A stretch of 64,000 bases of DNA. Source: Paulinella micropora. Its lineage: Eukaryota; Cercozoa; Imbricatea; Euglyphida; Paulinellidae. Of this stretch, positions 48,600-57,705 are shown one piece after another. How positions within the stretch are numbered: position 1 is the stretch's first letter; each line of letters begins with the position of its first letter. Made by a program: the position numbers and the translations under genes. The DNA is taken from positions 1 through 64,000 of the forward strand of contig WBZZ01001061.1 in assembly GCA_019918135.1 (NCBI GenBank), written 5' to 3'. The notes below the pieces were generated by a model, which was given only the letters and a program-made list of their open reading frames with translations, searched no databases and had not been told where the DNA came from.

Positions 48600-51500
48600 G
48601 AACGGCCACTCTGATTTCTGCTAATTGATTTGCTTGGTCTTGTAGTATATTAAGTAAAAGTTTATTTTCTTTTTCTAAATTAACTACCTTTTCTGATAAT
48701 TGTTGAACCGCTTTAATTAACGGGGCGATAAACTCGGAATAACCTATACCATAACTGACATCACCACTATCAACATATTTAACATCTTCTGGATTAACAC
48801 TCACACCTTTCAATTCGCATTCCTTTCTTTACTTTGGACACGGAACCATAATTGTTTCTTTTATAAAACCGCCAAAATCTAGCATATCCATTTCTGTTAA
48901 TATTTCTTCTAATTCCTGTGCTATTAAGCCAGTCCTACATTTCTTGTTGTCATCAATCATACGATAGCAAACTGGATTTAACTTGTTGATAAAATCTAAG
49001 CCTAAACACTCTTTTATGTCTTCTGTTTTTCGTCTATCTGAATATACGATAGGACTAGCCAATAACCATAACTGACCATCGCTCGCTCTTAATGACATTA
49101 AAGCAGTATTTGAACTATTCTCCCATATGAACCCACTCGTTGAAGAATTATTCACTCTAAATCTAATAGCATAAGAAGTTAATCCTCCGCCTCCTCCTGC
49201 TGGTGCTGTTCCTGTTCCACTTAATGCTTTAGTTGTCCCAGACTGAGACATATAAATCCCCCATGCTGGATCAGAAGTATCCCAAATAAATATTCCGCGG
49301 CTACCACCCCCGTCTGTTTGTCCTTGAATTCCTATTTTCGCTCCATTATTAGTTGTGGTTGTTAGCACCCCAGAATATGTAATTCCAGCACTAGCCGTTA
49401 TCAATCCTTTTGTCCATAAAGTTCCATTGAGTCCATTCAATGACATTAGCAATTGCTCTGCTGAATTCTCCCATACAAAACCCATTGTAGAATCATTAGC
49501 AACCCTAAACCGAAAACTATACGAACTAAAATCATTTCCAGAAACCGCCAAACCATTTGCCAAACTTCTAGCGTTTCCAACTCCGCCAGATGCCGCATAA
49601 ATCCCCCAACTTGTATTAGTCGTATCCCATAGAAATATTCCTTTTGCATTTGTTCCGTCTGTTTGTCCCTGAATTCCTATTTTCGCCCCGCTGGCATTCG
49701 TTACTGACGTTAGTGTGCCAGTGTATGTAATCCCCGCATTTGCCGTTAGTAATCCACTCGCGGTTGCCGTTGTTGTTGATATACCCGCATTCGCCGTTAT
49801 CGCCCCACTCGCTGTAATCGCTTTTGTTGTTAATAAACCTGATGTGTCAAGTTCCAGAGCGAGAGACAAGGAACAGCAACCCCCACACTTTTCCCGCTAT
49901 CATACAAAAATCTAAGTTTATTATTCCATTTACTAATTAGAAAATTAGAACTCGCATAACTTGATTTCCATCCGCCAGCATCTAAATACGCATCAAAAGT
50001 CATATTTATGTTATTATGACTTAAATTAGTTAGTTGAAAAGTGGGATATATATCTTCTGTTGTAATAGCTTGCAAATGTGCTCCAGTTGTATTATTATTA
50101 TAAGTCCCATACAATTCTAAACCCGCTGTTGTTCCTATTCCTTTAGTTGTATTGCCTATGATTATTGGCATACCTTATGCCGTTGTTATTTTGTCCCTCG
50201 CCGTTAATGTTGTTGTAGTCATACCAGCAGTTGCCGTTAATGTAGTTCCCGTTATCGTTCCACCATTTGTTATGTTGTTTGAATTCATATCCAAAGCACC
50301 ATAAAACCGCATACCGCCAGCATTGTTAAAACGGACAATGTCAGACGAAGCACTTTTATTATCCAAAAGTTTTGAAATATAAAGTCCCGCCTCTTTTGCA
50401 TCAAATGCTACATTCGTGAATACATAACCTCTTTGGTTTGTAGCGGTATTTAGAGTAAATAAGAAATATTGATAATCACCTGATGTCTGTGAAAAGAATA
50501 TATCTCCTCCATTTTGGTTTAATATCCTCGCCCCATTATATGTTATATTTCCACCATTAGTGATAGTTTGATTATTAAAATCTGCGTTGTTCGTTAAAGT
50601 TAGATATTTTATCGTAGTGCTCGCCCCGTTGAATGTTTTACTTCCTGTTATGGTTTGGTCTGTTGTTAGTTTCACACAATTGTCATCCAGATATTGCCTA
50701 TTTACCGCTTCATTCGCATTTTGTGGTGCTCCTAGATTAACAATCCGACTACTATTACAATCTAATCCAGTAGCATTAAACCGCGAAACAATTGTCCCGT
50801 CAATAATAAAACTTATTTTTTTCGCAGAAATTTCAAAGTTGTAATATGTTGCAGTTTTCATATCCAAACTAGCAATAGAACCGATATTACTTGTAGAATT
50901 GAAAACGATAAATGTGCCCTTTGTTGTTGAATTGATTGAATTTCCAGTTATTTCAACACCACTGCTATATGTCTTAGTTCCTGCTATGGTTTGGTTTCCA
51001 GTTAGTTTCACATTTTGCCCGTCTAATGTATCCACATAACTTTTGCTTGCTCCGTCCGTTGTTGCTGATGGTGTGGCTAAGTTTGTTATTTTGTTGTTAT
51101 TCAAACTTAATGTTGTTCCAGTTGCGGTTATAATTAAAGTATTGCCTGAATATAACTCTACATACGAACCAGTTATTTGTATCGGGTACTAAGTCGCTGT
51201 TGCTGTTTTTTGTGCTGCAATCATTCCTATTTTTGTATCAAAGGCTATGCCAATACCACCAAAAGTAGTAGGATTGGACGAACCACTTACTTCTAAAGTT
51301 GACGTAAATTTTTTTTTCCTGCTATGGTTTGGTCTCCTGTTAGTTTAACCACCGAAGTATCAAGGACAGAAACATCCACACCATCAACAAGATTAACATT
51401 TGTTATGCTTTGGCTTTTCATATCAATACCCGCACTCGCATTTATTATACTGCTAAATGTTTTAATTCCTCCTATGGTTTGATCTCCTGTTAGTTTGACC

Positions 51501-52363
51501 ACCGAACCATCAACTGCGAGATTAGCGAGATTAATTCCATTATACGTAGAAGCCCCCGAAATAGCATAACCATTCATATTTAGCGCCCCCGCCATACTAG
51601 CAGTGCCGTCTAATCTAAGAAAGGGTGGTGTGGTGTTTCTCCATTGCCCCGTGCTATAAATGAGTAATTGGTTATCTGCTGGGAAGCCTGATATTGTCAC
51701 ATCGCTGTGGCTATCTATACTTCCACTCGCTGACACTTTATCATTATTATCTTGGTGCTCAAATATCCATTCATCAACATCTTTGGTATTTAGTAAATTA
51801 ACTCCTGTTATATTCTTCCTTCCCATACTAATATTACCGAATTCATCAACATTTATCGGAAAGGTTTTATTTACCCAGTTTATTGAATTATATGTTAGAT
51901 AACTATTCATTGCTATTGGTGCGGTTATAACCACATCTGAAAATGTATCAATTGAACCAAGGGCTGTATTCTTCCATTTGCCTTCTACATCGTTGTAAGT
52001 TAAGTATTGTCCGCTCGCTTGTGCAAATATGTTTGTGTCTATCAAATTATATAAACTAGTTTGGTGTGGATTGGAAGTATTAGAGCGGTGTTGAGTTGAG
52101 GCTTTGACTTCGTCATTATCCCTTACTCGTTGCTCTGTATAGTATAAATTTTTTCCTTCTTTGATATCAGTCGTTGATTTGCTGGATAACCTTGTATCAA
52201 ATCGGCTGTCAGTGTAATAAAGATTTACGGGGTCTGCATCTTCTGGCACTCTGTCTGTGTTTAAGCCCACTATGTTGGTATTGGTTAAGTCTAAGTTAAG
52301 TATATTTAGACTATCAACTGCCAACTCATTAAGGCCTAGTAAGGATTTGTACTGACTACCCAT
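48583..52363 (-). pseudogene. Tail-fibre-like protein with C-terminal S74 chaperone domain (broken, several breaks)
   Basis: The start at 52363 (MGSQYKSLLGLNELAVDSLN) leads to repeats of the type NLYYTDSRFDTRL and VKLTGDQTI.G.KTFS, as in phage tail fibres. A long Thr/Ser/Gly/Asn-rich beta-helix-like body follows. The C-terminus has YSDRRKTEDIKE, the signature of the peptidase S74 intramolecular chaperone, which trimerises the fibre and then cuts itself off. A coiled coil ends it (LSEKVVNLEKENKLLLNIL). The length would be about 1,200 residues. It is a receptor-binding fibre by family analogy. Confidence 0.75.
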
Positions 52364-52364
52364 T

Positions 52365-52545
52365 GATTTTCTAAATTCACACTTTCGCTTCGCTCTTCGT
52401 AAATCTCAAACTCGTTTGAGATATTTTAGAAAATCGTTTCCTATATTATTAGAATAAAATTTTATTTTAAAACGATGTTTGACAATGAACGAAAGTGCGA
52501 GATATCTCAAATATATTTGAGATTGGAGTGAGATTGTCAAATATC
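52365..52545. repeat. Paired hairpin module 6, between divergent genes
   Basis: Hairpin a pairs GATTTTCTAAA with TTTAGAAAATC. Hairpin b pairs GATGTTTGACAAT with ATTGTCAAATATC and encloses ATCTCAAATATATTTGAGAT. It ends one base before the fibre ATG, as module 3 does before its gene. The matching junction of element 2 (57629-57705) is 77 bp of plain A/T DNA without hairpins. Confidence 0.85.
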
Positions 52546-52672
52546 AATTAATTATTTATTAAAAAATACTAAAATATATTAATCTTAGTATAGAATGCCG
52601 TCCCCTGAAGCAAGTCGTAAGAATTGAGGCAGTGCTGTGGAAGGAATAAAAGCGAAAGCGAAATAACGAAAG
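52546..52672. promoter_or_regulatory. AT-rich promoter-like region of the acidic gene
   Basis: ATCAATTAATTATTTATTAAAAAATACTAAAATATATT-type sequence lies between hairpin module 6 and the gene at 52673. It is A/T-only for about 35 bases (52546-52585), like the leaders of other element genes. The rest, about 90 bases, is unremarkable. Confidence 0.35.
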
Positions 52673-53110
52673 ATGGAGCATGCTAAAAATGTTTTGGTGC
52701 AATACCGAAACGCGGTTAAAAACGAAGACGAAGATATGGAGAGAAAAATAGCGGAGATAGAAAATAAGAATTTAGCAACCGATATCATTAATGAGAAGGA
52801 GCAAGATGACACACCTGAGCAGAGTGAGAGTGAGGATGAGGTTGATTTCACTGACATCATTTCGGAAAAGATGGCTAAGATGAAAATCAAAAGAGCGAAA
52901 GCAGAAAGTAAGAGAGCGAAGAAAAATAAGAAACCAGAGACTGAGAGCGAAGAAAGTGAAAGCGAGAGTAGCGAAGAAGAAATACCAAAACAAAAGAAGG
53001 GGAAAGGAAAGAAATCAAGTAGTGTAAGTGTAAAAGTATATAATCAATCTTCAGGTGCTAAGAAAGAAAAAAATAATGATGATGTCTCGCGGATGTTTTT
53101 AAAGTTTTAG
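52673..53110 (+). CDS. Acidic/lysine-rich low-complexity protein (X1)
   Basis: A 145-residue protein. Alternating acidic and basic stretches (ESEDEVDFTDIISEKMAKMK, KAESKRAKKNKKPETESEES) end with KVYNQSSGAKKEKNNDD and the terminal MFLKF. The relative X2 at 57103-57628 shares the VNVYNN/VKVYNQ word and the VFLKF end. Always next to integrase in this window. Function unknown; a DNA- or integrase-associated factor is a guess from context. Its TAG stop shares its G with hairpin 7. Confidence 0.55.
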   Translation: MEHAKNVLVQYRNAVKNEDEDMERKIAEIENKNLATDIINEKEQDDTPEQSESEDEVDFTDIISEKMAKMKIKRAKAESKRAKKNKKPETESEESESESSEEEIPKQKKGKGKKSSSVSVKVYNQSSGAKKEKNNDDVSRMFLKF

Positions 53111-53163
53111 ATATTTTAGAATAGCGCTTCGTGCTGTCGCACTTTCGCTTATTCTAAAACATC
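53110..53163. repeat. Single hairpin module 7 (between X1 and integrase)
   Basis: GATATTTTAGAATAGCG pairs with CGCTTATTCTAAAACATC, a 14-16 bp stem with one or two mismatches and a 20-base loop. In element 2 the X2 stop and the integrase region overlap (TTTTAATGG) with no hairpin, so it is an addition in element 1. Confidence 0.85.
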
Positions 53164-53189
53164 GTAAAAAATAATATTAATTATATAGA

Positions 53190-54111
53190 ATGCCTGATTT
53201 AGACCATAAATATACAATTATTAATAATCAAAATCGTAATAGTCTCGGGGACACACCTACGGGAGAAGTAGTTAAAACAAAAGAAGAAGAAGCACTGGAA
53301 ATTCACCACCAGAAAAAGAATCCGAAAATATGGAACACGATATGGGCGGACAAACCTTTAGATCAAGTGTTCCTAGATTTGGTGGACATGAGTAAAATAA
53401 AGGACAAAAAGGGGAATAAAGGCTATGCTTGGATGCTTTGTTGGATCGATTGTCATAGTCGATATTTAATAATCATTCCATTAAACTAAAACAGCAAAAG
53501 AAGTATATTACGCTTTGAAATCAATCAAATATAAACCGAAATCAATTACCACTGACAGCGGGGGAGAATATAAAGGAGCAACTCGTGAATACTTTATTGA
53601 AAATGGAATTAAACATGATGTCGTTGAAGTTGGCGACCATAGAGCGCTCGCGGTTGTTGATAGAGTTATAAGAAGTATTAGGAGATGGCTTGACCTTTTA
53701 TTTGAAACCAATCGTAATTTTGATTGGGTTAGTTATATTCAAGACTTAGTAGATGCTTATAATCATAAAGTTCATAGAGGAATACGGGCTAAACCATCGG
53801 ATGTATTTTTCGGGAGAGACAAAAATAAACAGAAAATCACACGAGATAATTTAATTGAAGAATTTGAAGTAGGGGATAGTGTAAGAAAAGAAAACAAAAG
53901 AAATGTTTTTTCCAAAGGAGGTAAGACTTTCAGCAAAATTATTTACAAAGTCAAGGGGCGAAAGGGGTTTAAAATCATATTAAATAACGATGAATTAGTT
54001 AGTCCAAGAGATTTATTGAAAACTGATTTTGTTAAACCAATTGAAGAAGAAAAAGATATGAAAGAGCAAACCAAAGAAGTTGTTAAAGAAAAAAGACAAA
54101 AGAATTGTTAA
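53190..54111 (+). pseudogene. rve-type integrase of element 1 (broken, about one break)
   Basis: Retroviral-type integrase core as in Polinton-like elements: LDLVDMSKIKDKKGN with CWIDCHSRYLI, then ITTDSGGEYKGATREYF, then GDHRALAVVDRVIRSIRR. The third acidic block reads VDR here and in the second integrase (GDHKSLGIVDRFVRTLRE), so Asp may be the normal residue in this family. A C-terminal SH3/chromo-like region follows (DSVRKENKRN, KVKGRKGFKIILNNDELVSP). It would catalyse insertion into host DNA. No HHCC finger is visible. Confidence 0.8.
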
Positions 54112-54453
54112 AAAGAGAAGACATTCAACCAGAGAATATCAGGACTTCAAAGAGAGAAAAAAAGGCAAAGGTAATATTAGATTTATAAAGCAAAAAAAAG
54201 CGATGAGGTATATAGACTTGTATCAACCAGAGTTGAACTGGAGACCAAATTTTCCACTGCGTGCTTACTAACCACTTGTTTATATATCATCGCCTAATGA
54301 TTTGCCGAAAAAAGAACGTATTTGAAGCGTTATTTATTACATCAAAATTCTAGAAATTCTATTTCCGCGAATACCACCATGCGCCAATGCGCCAAAAACA
54401 CCTTACTGCGAAATATTTGGTTGCGTCAAAACTTCGTTTTTTGGCGCAACAAG
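54112..54453. other. Right edge of element 1: AT-rich spacer with inverted repeats
   Basis: No clear gene. GCGATGA (54200-54206) and TCATCGC (54287-54293) with adjoining TATATA enclose about 80 bases that resemble an antisense tRNA in places, but no proper cloverleaf forms. Further right, ATGCGCCAAAAAC (near 54393) and TTTTTTGGCGCAA (near 54438) form another inverted pair. The element end probably lies in this interval; no matching terminal repeat was found at the left side. Confidence 0.4.
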
Positions 54454-54966
54454 TATGGCTGAAGATACAATTTTGGATAGACTTAAAACCAAAAATGAAT
54501 GGATTGAAATATTTGAAACAATGATAAAATAATATGCGAAGAAAGAATTTCTAAAGCAGACAAAGAAATCTCTCGTCTCGTTGAAAAGAAACAGCCTGAC
54601 ATAGTTAAGGTTGAGGCTATCAATGAGATGTTGCGACGATTAAGTATTGAAAATAAGGAAGTAGATGAGGATAAACTTATTCGCATGAGAAAAAAGAAAT
54701 TGGAACAGAAAAAAAGTAAAGAATTAGATAATTTCTATAGATGGAAAAAAGATAATTATGGCCAACTTTCCGCTATTGTCATGAACAATATTATCTATGG
54801 AATTGAGAAAGAGTATTTATCGTTTAATACCTCTTTCAACAAATATTCCAGTGATGGTATTGATGAACACGTAAATGATAGTATTAATATCTCTATTAGT
54901 AGCAAAAACGATAGAAACATGCACAGAGTCTATAGAACCGAGAGTGTTGGTAGCAACTCGGAATAA
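54454..54966 (+). CDS. Unrecognised charged helical protein between the two elements (uncertain)
   Basis: An opening stretch (MAEDTILDRLKTKNEWIEIF) precedes a longer frame from 54628 with LIRMRKKKLEQKKSKELDNF and YRWKKDNYGQLSAIVMNNII. It is Lys/Glu-rich and helical, ending in a polar tail (SISSKNDRNMHRVYRTESVG). No family is recognised. It has no counterpart in element 2. It may be cargo beyond the integrase or a host gene; the two stretches lie in different frames, so the gene may be broken. Confidence 0.4.
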
Positions 54967-54981
54967 AAAGACTTCGTGCTG

Positions 54982-55094
54982 AATGTTGATTTTATACAAA
55001 ATCAACATTAATGGTTTTTCTAAAAACCAGGGGTTCAAACCCCACCCTCATTCAAAGAAATTTCTATTACACATGCTTTTGGTGTGTGTAATAG
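54982..55094. repeat. Cluster of four consecutive perfect hairpins
   Basis: AATGTTGATTTT-ATAC-AAAATCAACATT (54982-55009), TGGTTTTT-CT-AAAAACCA (55012-55029) and GGGGTT-CA-AACCCC (55030-55043) are followed by CTATTACACA...TGTGTAATAG (55064-55094). Four dyads occur in 113 bases, ending 3 bases before the ATG of the next gene. Their sequences differ from the element 1 modules. Confidence 0.85.
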
Positions 55095-55097
55095 ACT

Positions 55098-55570
55098 ATG
55101 GGGGAGCCAGACGAAATGGTTGAAGGAGTTGGCAGAATGAACATCAATCCAACTCCTGCCCCTACCCCTGCCCCTGCAGGTAATTCCTAACTCTATCGTT
55201 TCTTTTTTTGCGATAATGAAATGTGGTTTTAGGTTTCTGGAAGACTTGGACGCGAGTTGAGAAGAAAGCCCCTGAAAACGAAAACGACGCGAAATTCATA
55301 CGTGTGTCTGCTTGGGTGGATGGTTTTGACTCCTTCCAAAAGGACGTCAAATATTTTACTCGCCACGCGAACGAGCGAAGTGAGGACTATCTTTTCGCTT
55401 GGGTTCCTCTGGACAGAACCACAAGGAACCCGAGAAAGAAAACTTACTTTCTCGTTTCGCTCAAGGTTGGGGAGAGGGATGAAATCCTTGTCTTTCCTTC
55501 TCTTTCCGCCTTAATGAAAAAAGTGGGAGAAAATGAAGATAGCATTAATTGGATTGTCCCAATTGATTAA
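55098..55570 (+). CDS. Unrecognised protein gene with a candidate short intron
   Basis: The start at 55098 (MGEPDEMVEGVGRMN) leads through a Pro/Ala/Thr-rich end (PTPAPTPAPA) to a GT at 55180. The longer frame from 55233 (GFWKTWTRVEKKAP...) to 55570 follows an AG at 55231-55232. The interval 55180-55232 is 53 nt, begins GTAATTCCTAACT (with a branch-like CTAAC) and ends in a T-rich stretch and TTTTAG, as in small eukaryotic introns. The main exon encodes about 112 residues with YLFAWVPLDRTTRNPRKKTY and FLVSLKVGERDEILVFP, probably a small alpha/beta domain. Family unknown. Two small repeats GAACGAGCGAAGTGAGGA and GTTCCTCTGGAC-type words are unremarkable. Confidence 0.5.
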
Positions 55571-56153
55571 AATAATTTTTATTGAATTGACTGGGTTTTT
55601 ATTTTGGAGGTAGTCCAAAATAAAGAAGGTGCTCTGTGGAGGGCTCTTTGGGGTGTTTTGTGCTCAATCTATAATCTCTTTTAGATTATAGATATTATTT
55701 ATTTTCGTTTTTATTTAAAAGTAAAAGTAAAGCGGAAAAAAATTTTGCTTGATTTTTATTTTTTATTTAAAAGCGAGATTAAGAGTAAGAGAGATTTCTT
55801 TATTTTGTTTGCTTGTATTGATTGAAATTTTGATTTTTTATTTTGCTGTTTTAACGCTTCGTATTGATTTGCGGGAGATTAATAGGAGAGCGAATTCGTT
55901 TTTTAAAGCGTCATTTTGAGGCACGAAAAATGACATTAAAAAAACGATATTATACTTCTGAATATTTATGTCATCACCGAGTTAGCGGTATTCTGTCAGT
56001 TTGTTTCGGTGTGTTTGTGGGCTAAGGTTTCTTATCTGGCGCAGCGATCCTGACAAACATATATGGCAAATCCACAGAATTTGCTACAAATCTAAAATGT
56101 TCTTTTATCTTCAGACTCTGGCACTGGTACGAATGTTGGACTCATCCAAGCTT
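55571..56153. other. AT-rich spacer between the gene at 55098 and integrase 2
   Basis: No gene is supported. A short hairpin near 55668-55690 (AATCTATAATCT...AGATTATAGATT) follows the upstream gene and could be its 3' signal. The rest is T/A-rich low-complexity sequence up to about 55960, then about 190 bases of mixed composition. The left end of element 2 should lie here, but no terminal repeat was identified. Confidence 0.4.
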
Positions 56154-57191
56154 TCACGTTTCAGTAAATGCTTTGTTAGTTTGCTTTTCCTTTGTTAATT
56201 TTTTTAATTCTTTATTAATATCCGGTTCGTCTTTTGTGTTGTCCGGTTCCTCTTCGGCTGCCTCTGTCTTTAATAAGTGTCGGTGCGGTACTATATCATC
56301 ATTTGTTGATATAATCCGGTAGCCCCTGCGGCCTTTTATTTTATATATTTGTTTGCTCCAAGTCTTACCGCCCTTTTCTAGTATATGTTTTTTGTTAAGT
56401 TTTCTAACTTTGTCTCCCTCTTTGAAATCAAATAAATTCTTATCCACATAATGTTCTTGCTTGTTAGTATCAGCGCCATTAAATACTTCAATCGGTGAGG
56501 CTTTAATTGTTGAGTGTTTGTTTTTGTTATAATAATAAACAACATCTTCAATGTAATTTATCCCATCAAAGTTGCCATTATAAGCCCATATAACATGGAG
56601 TTGTTCTCGTAGAGTTCTTACAAATCTATCAACAATACCTAATGACTTATGGTCTCCCTCTTCAGCCTTAAAATGATAAATACCATTATTATCAATCCAT
56701 TCTCCAACCGCTCCCTTAAATTCACCACCGCTGTCTGAGATAAATGCCTTGGGCTTTGGTATTTTTTTGAGTGCTTCTAAGACCGTAGTTGAAAACTTAT
56801 TTTTTAACGGGACGGCATAAGCATACCGACTATGAATATCAATCCAAATCAAAGCAAAATTTTTATTTTTATTTTTTGTTGCGACTTTTGTCATATCCAT
56901 TAAATCAATATTTACAATATCTAAAACTTTATCTGCCCATATTGTTGTGCCCCTTGTTCTGGGCTTTGTCTGCCGAAATATTTCCTGTGCTGCATCTTTT
57001 TTTTCTTCCTCTGTTGGTTCGCCTTTTAAAGTATCTTCTAGTTGCGTATCCTTATCCTGTGCATTAATATTAGCAGCCCCCCGCTCGTATGTTTGTTGTC
57101 CATTAAAATTTAAGAAATACTTTATCTGCCTCTTGATTTTTTTCTTTACTCTTTGGTGTATTGTTATATACATTGACTGATATTTTTTCAC
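56154..57191 (-). pseudogene. rve-type integrase of element 2 (nearly whole, about one break near its start)
   Basis: Most of the protein is open: NIDLMDMTKVATKNKNKNF with WIDIHSRYAYAVPLKNK, AFISDSGGEFKGAVGEW, and GDHKSLGIVDRFVRTLRE make the catalytic core. The C-terminal region is GDKVRKLNKKHILEKGGKTW and YKIKGRRGYRIISTNDDIVP, the same domain as in integrase 1. The N-terminal region overlaps the 3' end of X2. Same acidic pattern (Asp at the third site) as the other copy. Confidence 0.85.
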
Positions 57192-57628
57192 TTCGTTTTT
57201 TTGCCGCCTCGCTGTTTTCCGCCTGTTGTTTCATAATCTTCACTTTCTTCACTCTCACTTTCTTCTTCTTCTTCTTCGCTGTCATTCTCTGGCTTCTTGG
57301 GTTGTGGTGCTTTCTTTGCGGTTTTCTTCTTAGGCTTTTTAGCATTCTTTTTTATCTTTCTAAGCATATGATTAGCAATAACCTCAGACATATCAATTCC
57401 GCTGTCGCTGTCGCTTTCGTCTTCTACGATTTCGGGTTTTGCCAGTATTTCCTTAGCAACACTTAACTCAGCATCAGTTTCAATTATTTCATCTATTGTC
57501 TTATCTTTCAGTTCCCCCTTCTTGCGGAGCCGTTTGCGAGCCCATTCGTCCTTTCGCCGTTCAGCATTTTCTCTATTTGCTTGAACAGCCTTCTTCCAAT
57601 TTTCCTTTGATGCTTCCTTTGACTGCAT
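57103..57628 (-). pseudogene. Acidic/lysine-rich low-complexity protein (X2; about one break)
   Basis: A relative of X1. It starts MQSKEASKENWKKAVQANRE, has a basic helical part (RRKDEWARKRLRKKGELKD), acidic runs (NDSEEEEEESESEESEDYE) and the conserved ending (VNVYNNTPKSK...VFLKF). It overlaps the integrase region at its 3' end. It diverges from the fibre gene at 57706 across a 77-bp A/T spacer. Confidence 0.6.
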
Positions 57629-57705
57629 AATTTAGATATGTTTTTAATCTTTGTTGCTATAATTTAACAAAAATAAAATTAATTTTTTTATAATTAATTA
57701 ATATA
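57629..57705. promoter_or_regulatory. AT-rich divergent promoter of X2 and fibre 2
   Basis: A 77-bp spacer, nearly all A/T, with TAATTAATTAATATA directly before the fibre ATG. It should hold the promoters for both divergent genes. It has no hairpin, unlike the same junction in element 1. Confidence 0.5.

Larger units (their letters stand above)
36900..54300. mobile_element. Polinton-like element 1 (broken fossil, many breaks)
   Basis: The gene set is that of Polintons/Polinton-like viruses: protein-primed PolB, capsid proteins, adenain-type protease, packaging ATPase, fibre and rve integrase. The polymerase end is at the left and the integrase end at the right. About ten breaks are spread over its genes, so it is a fossil. 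Terminal inverted repeats were not identified. Distinctive paired hairpins occupy many gene junctions. It abuts the retroelement on the left and a 1.7-kb spacer on the right. Confidence 0.85.

Noticed and set aside
54199-54293. tRNA-like antisense stretch with GCGATGA/TCATCGC ends
   Set aside because: A B-box-like GTTCAACTC and a GTGGTTAGTA word are present, but there is no anticodon stem and about 20 extra bases lie before the closing arm, so no cloverleaf forms.
55012-55050. tRNA T-arm-like GGGGTTCAAACCCC with a hairpin containing CTA
   Set aside because: The T-stem would pair only 3 of 5 bases with a proper loop, the neighbouring hairpin has an even-sized loop, and no acceptor stem is found.
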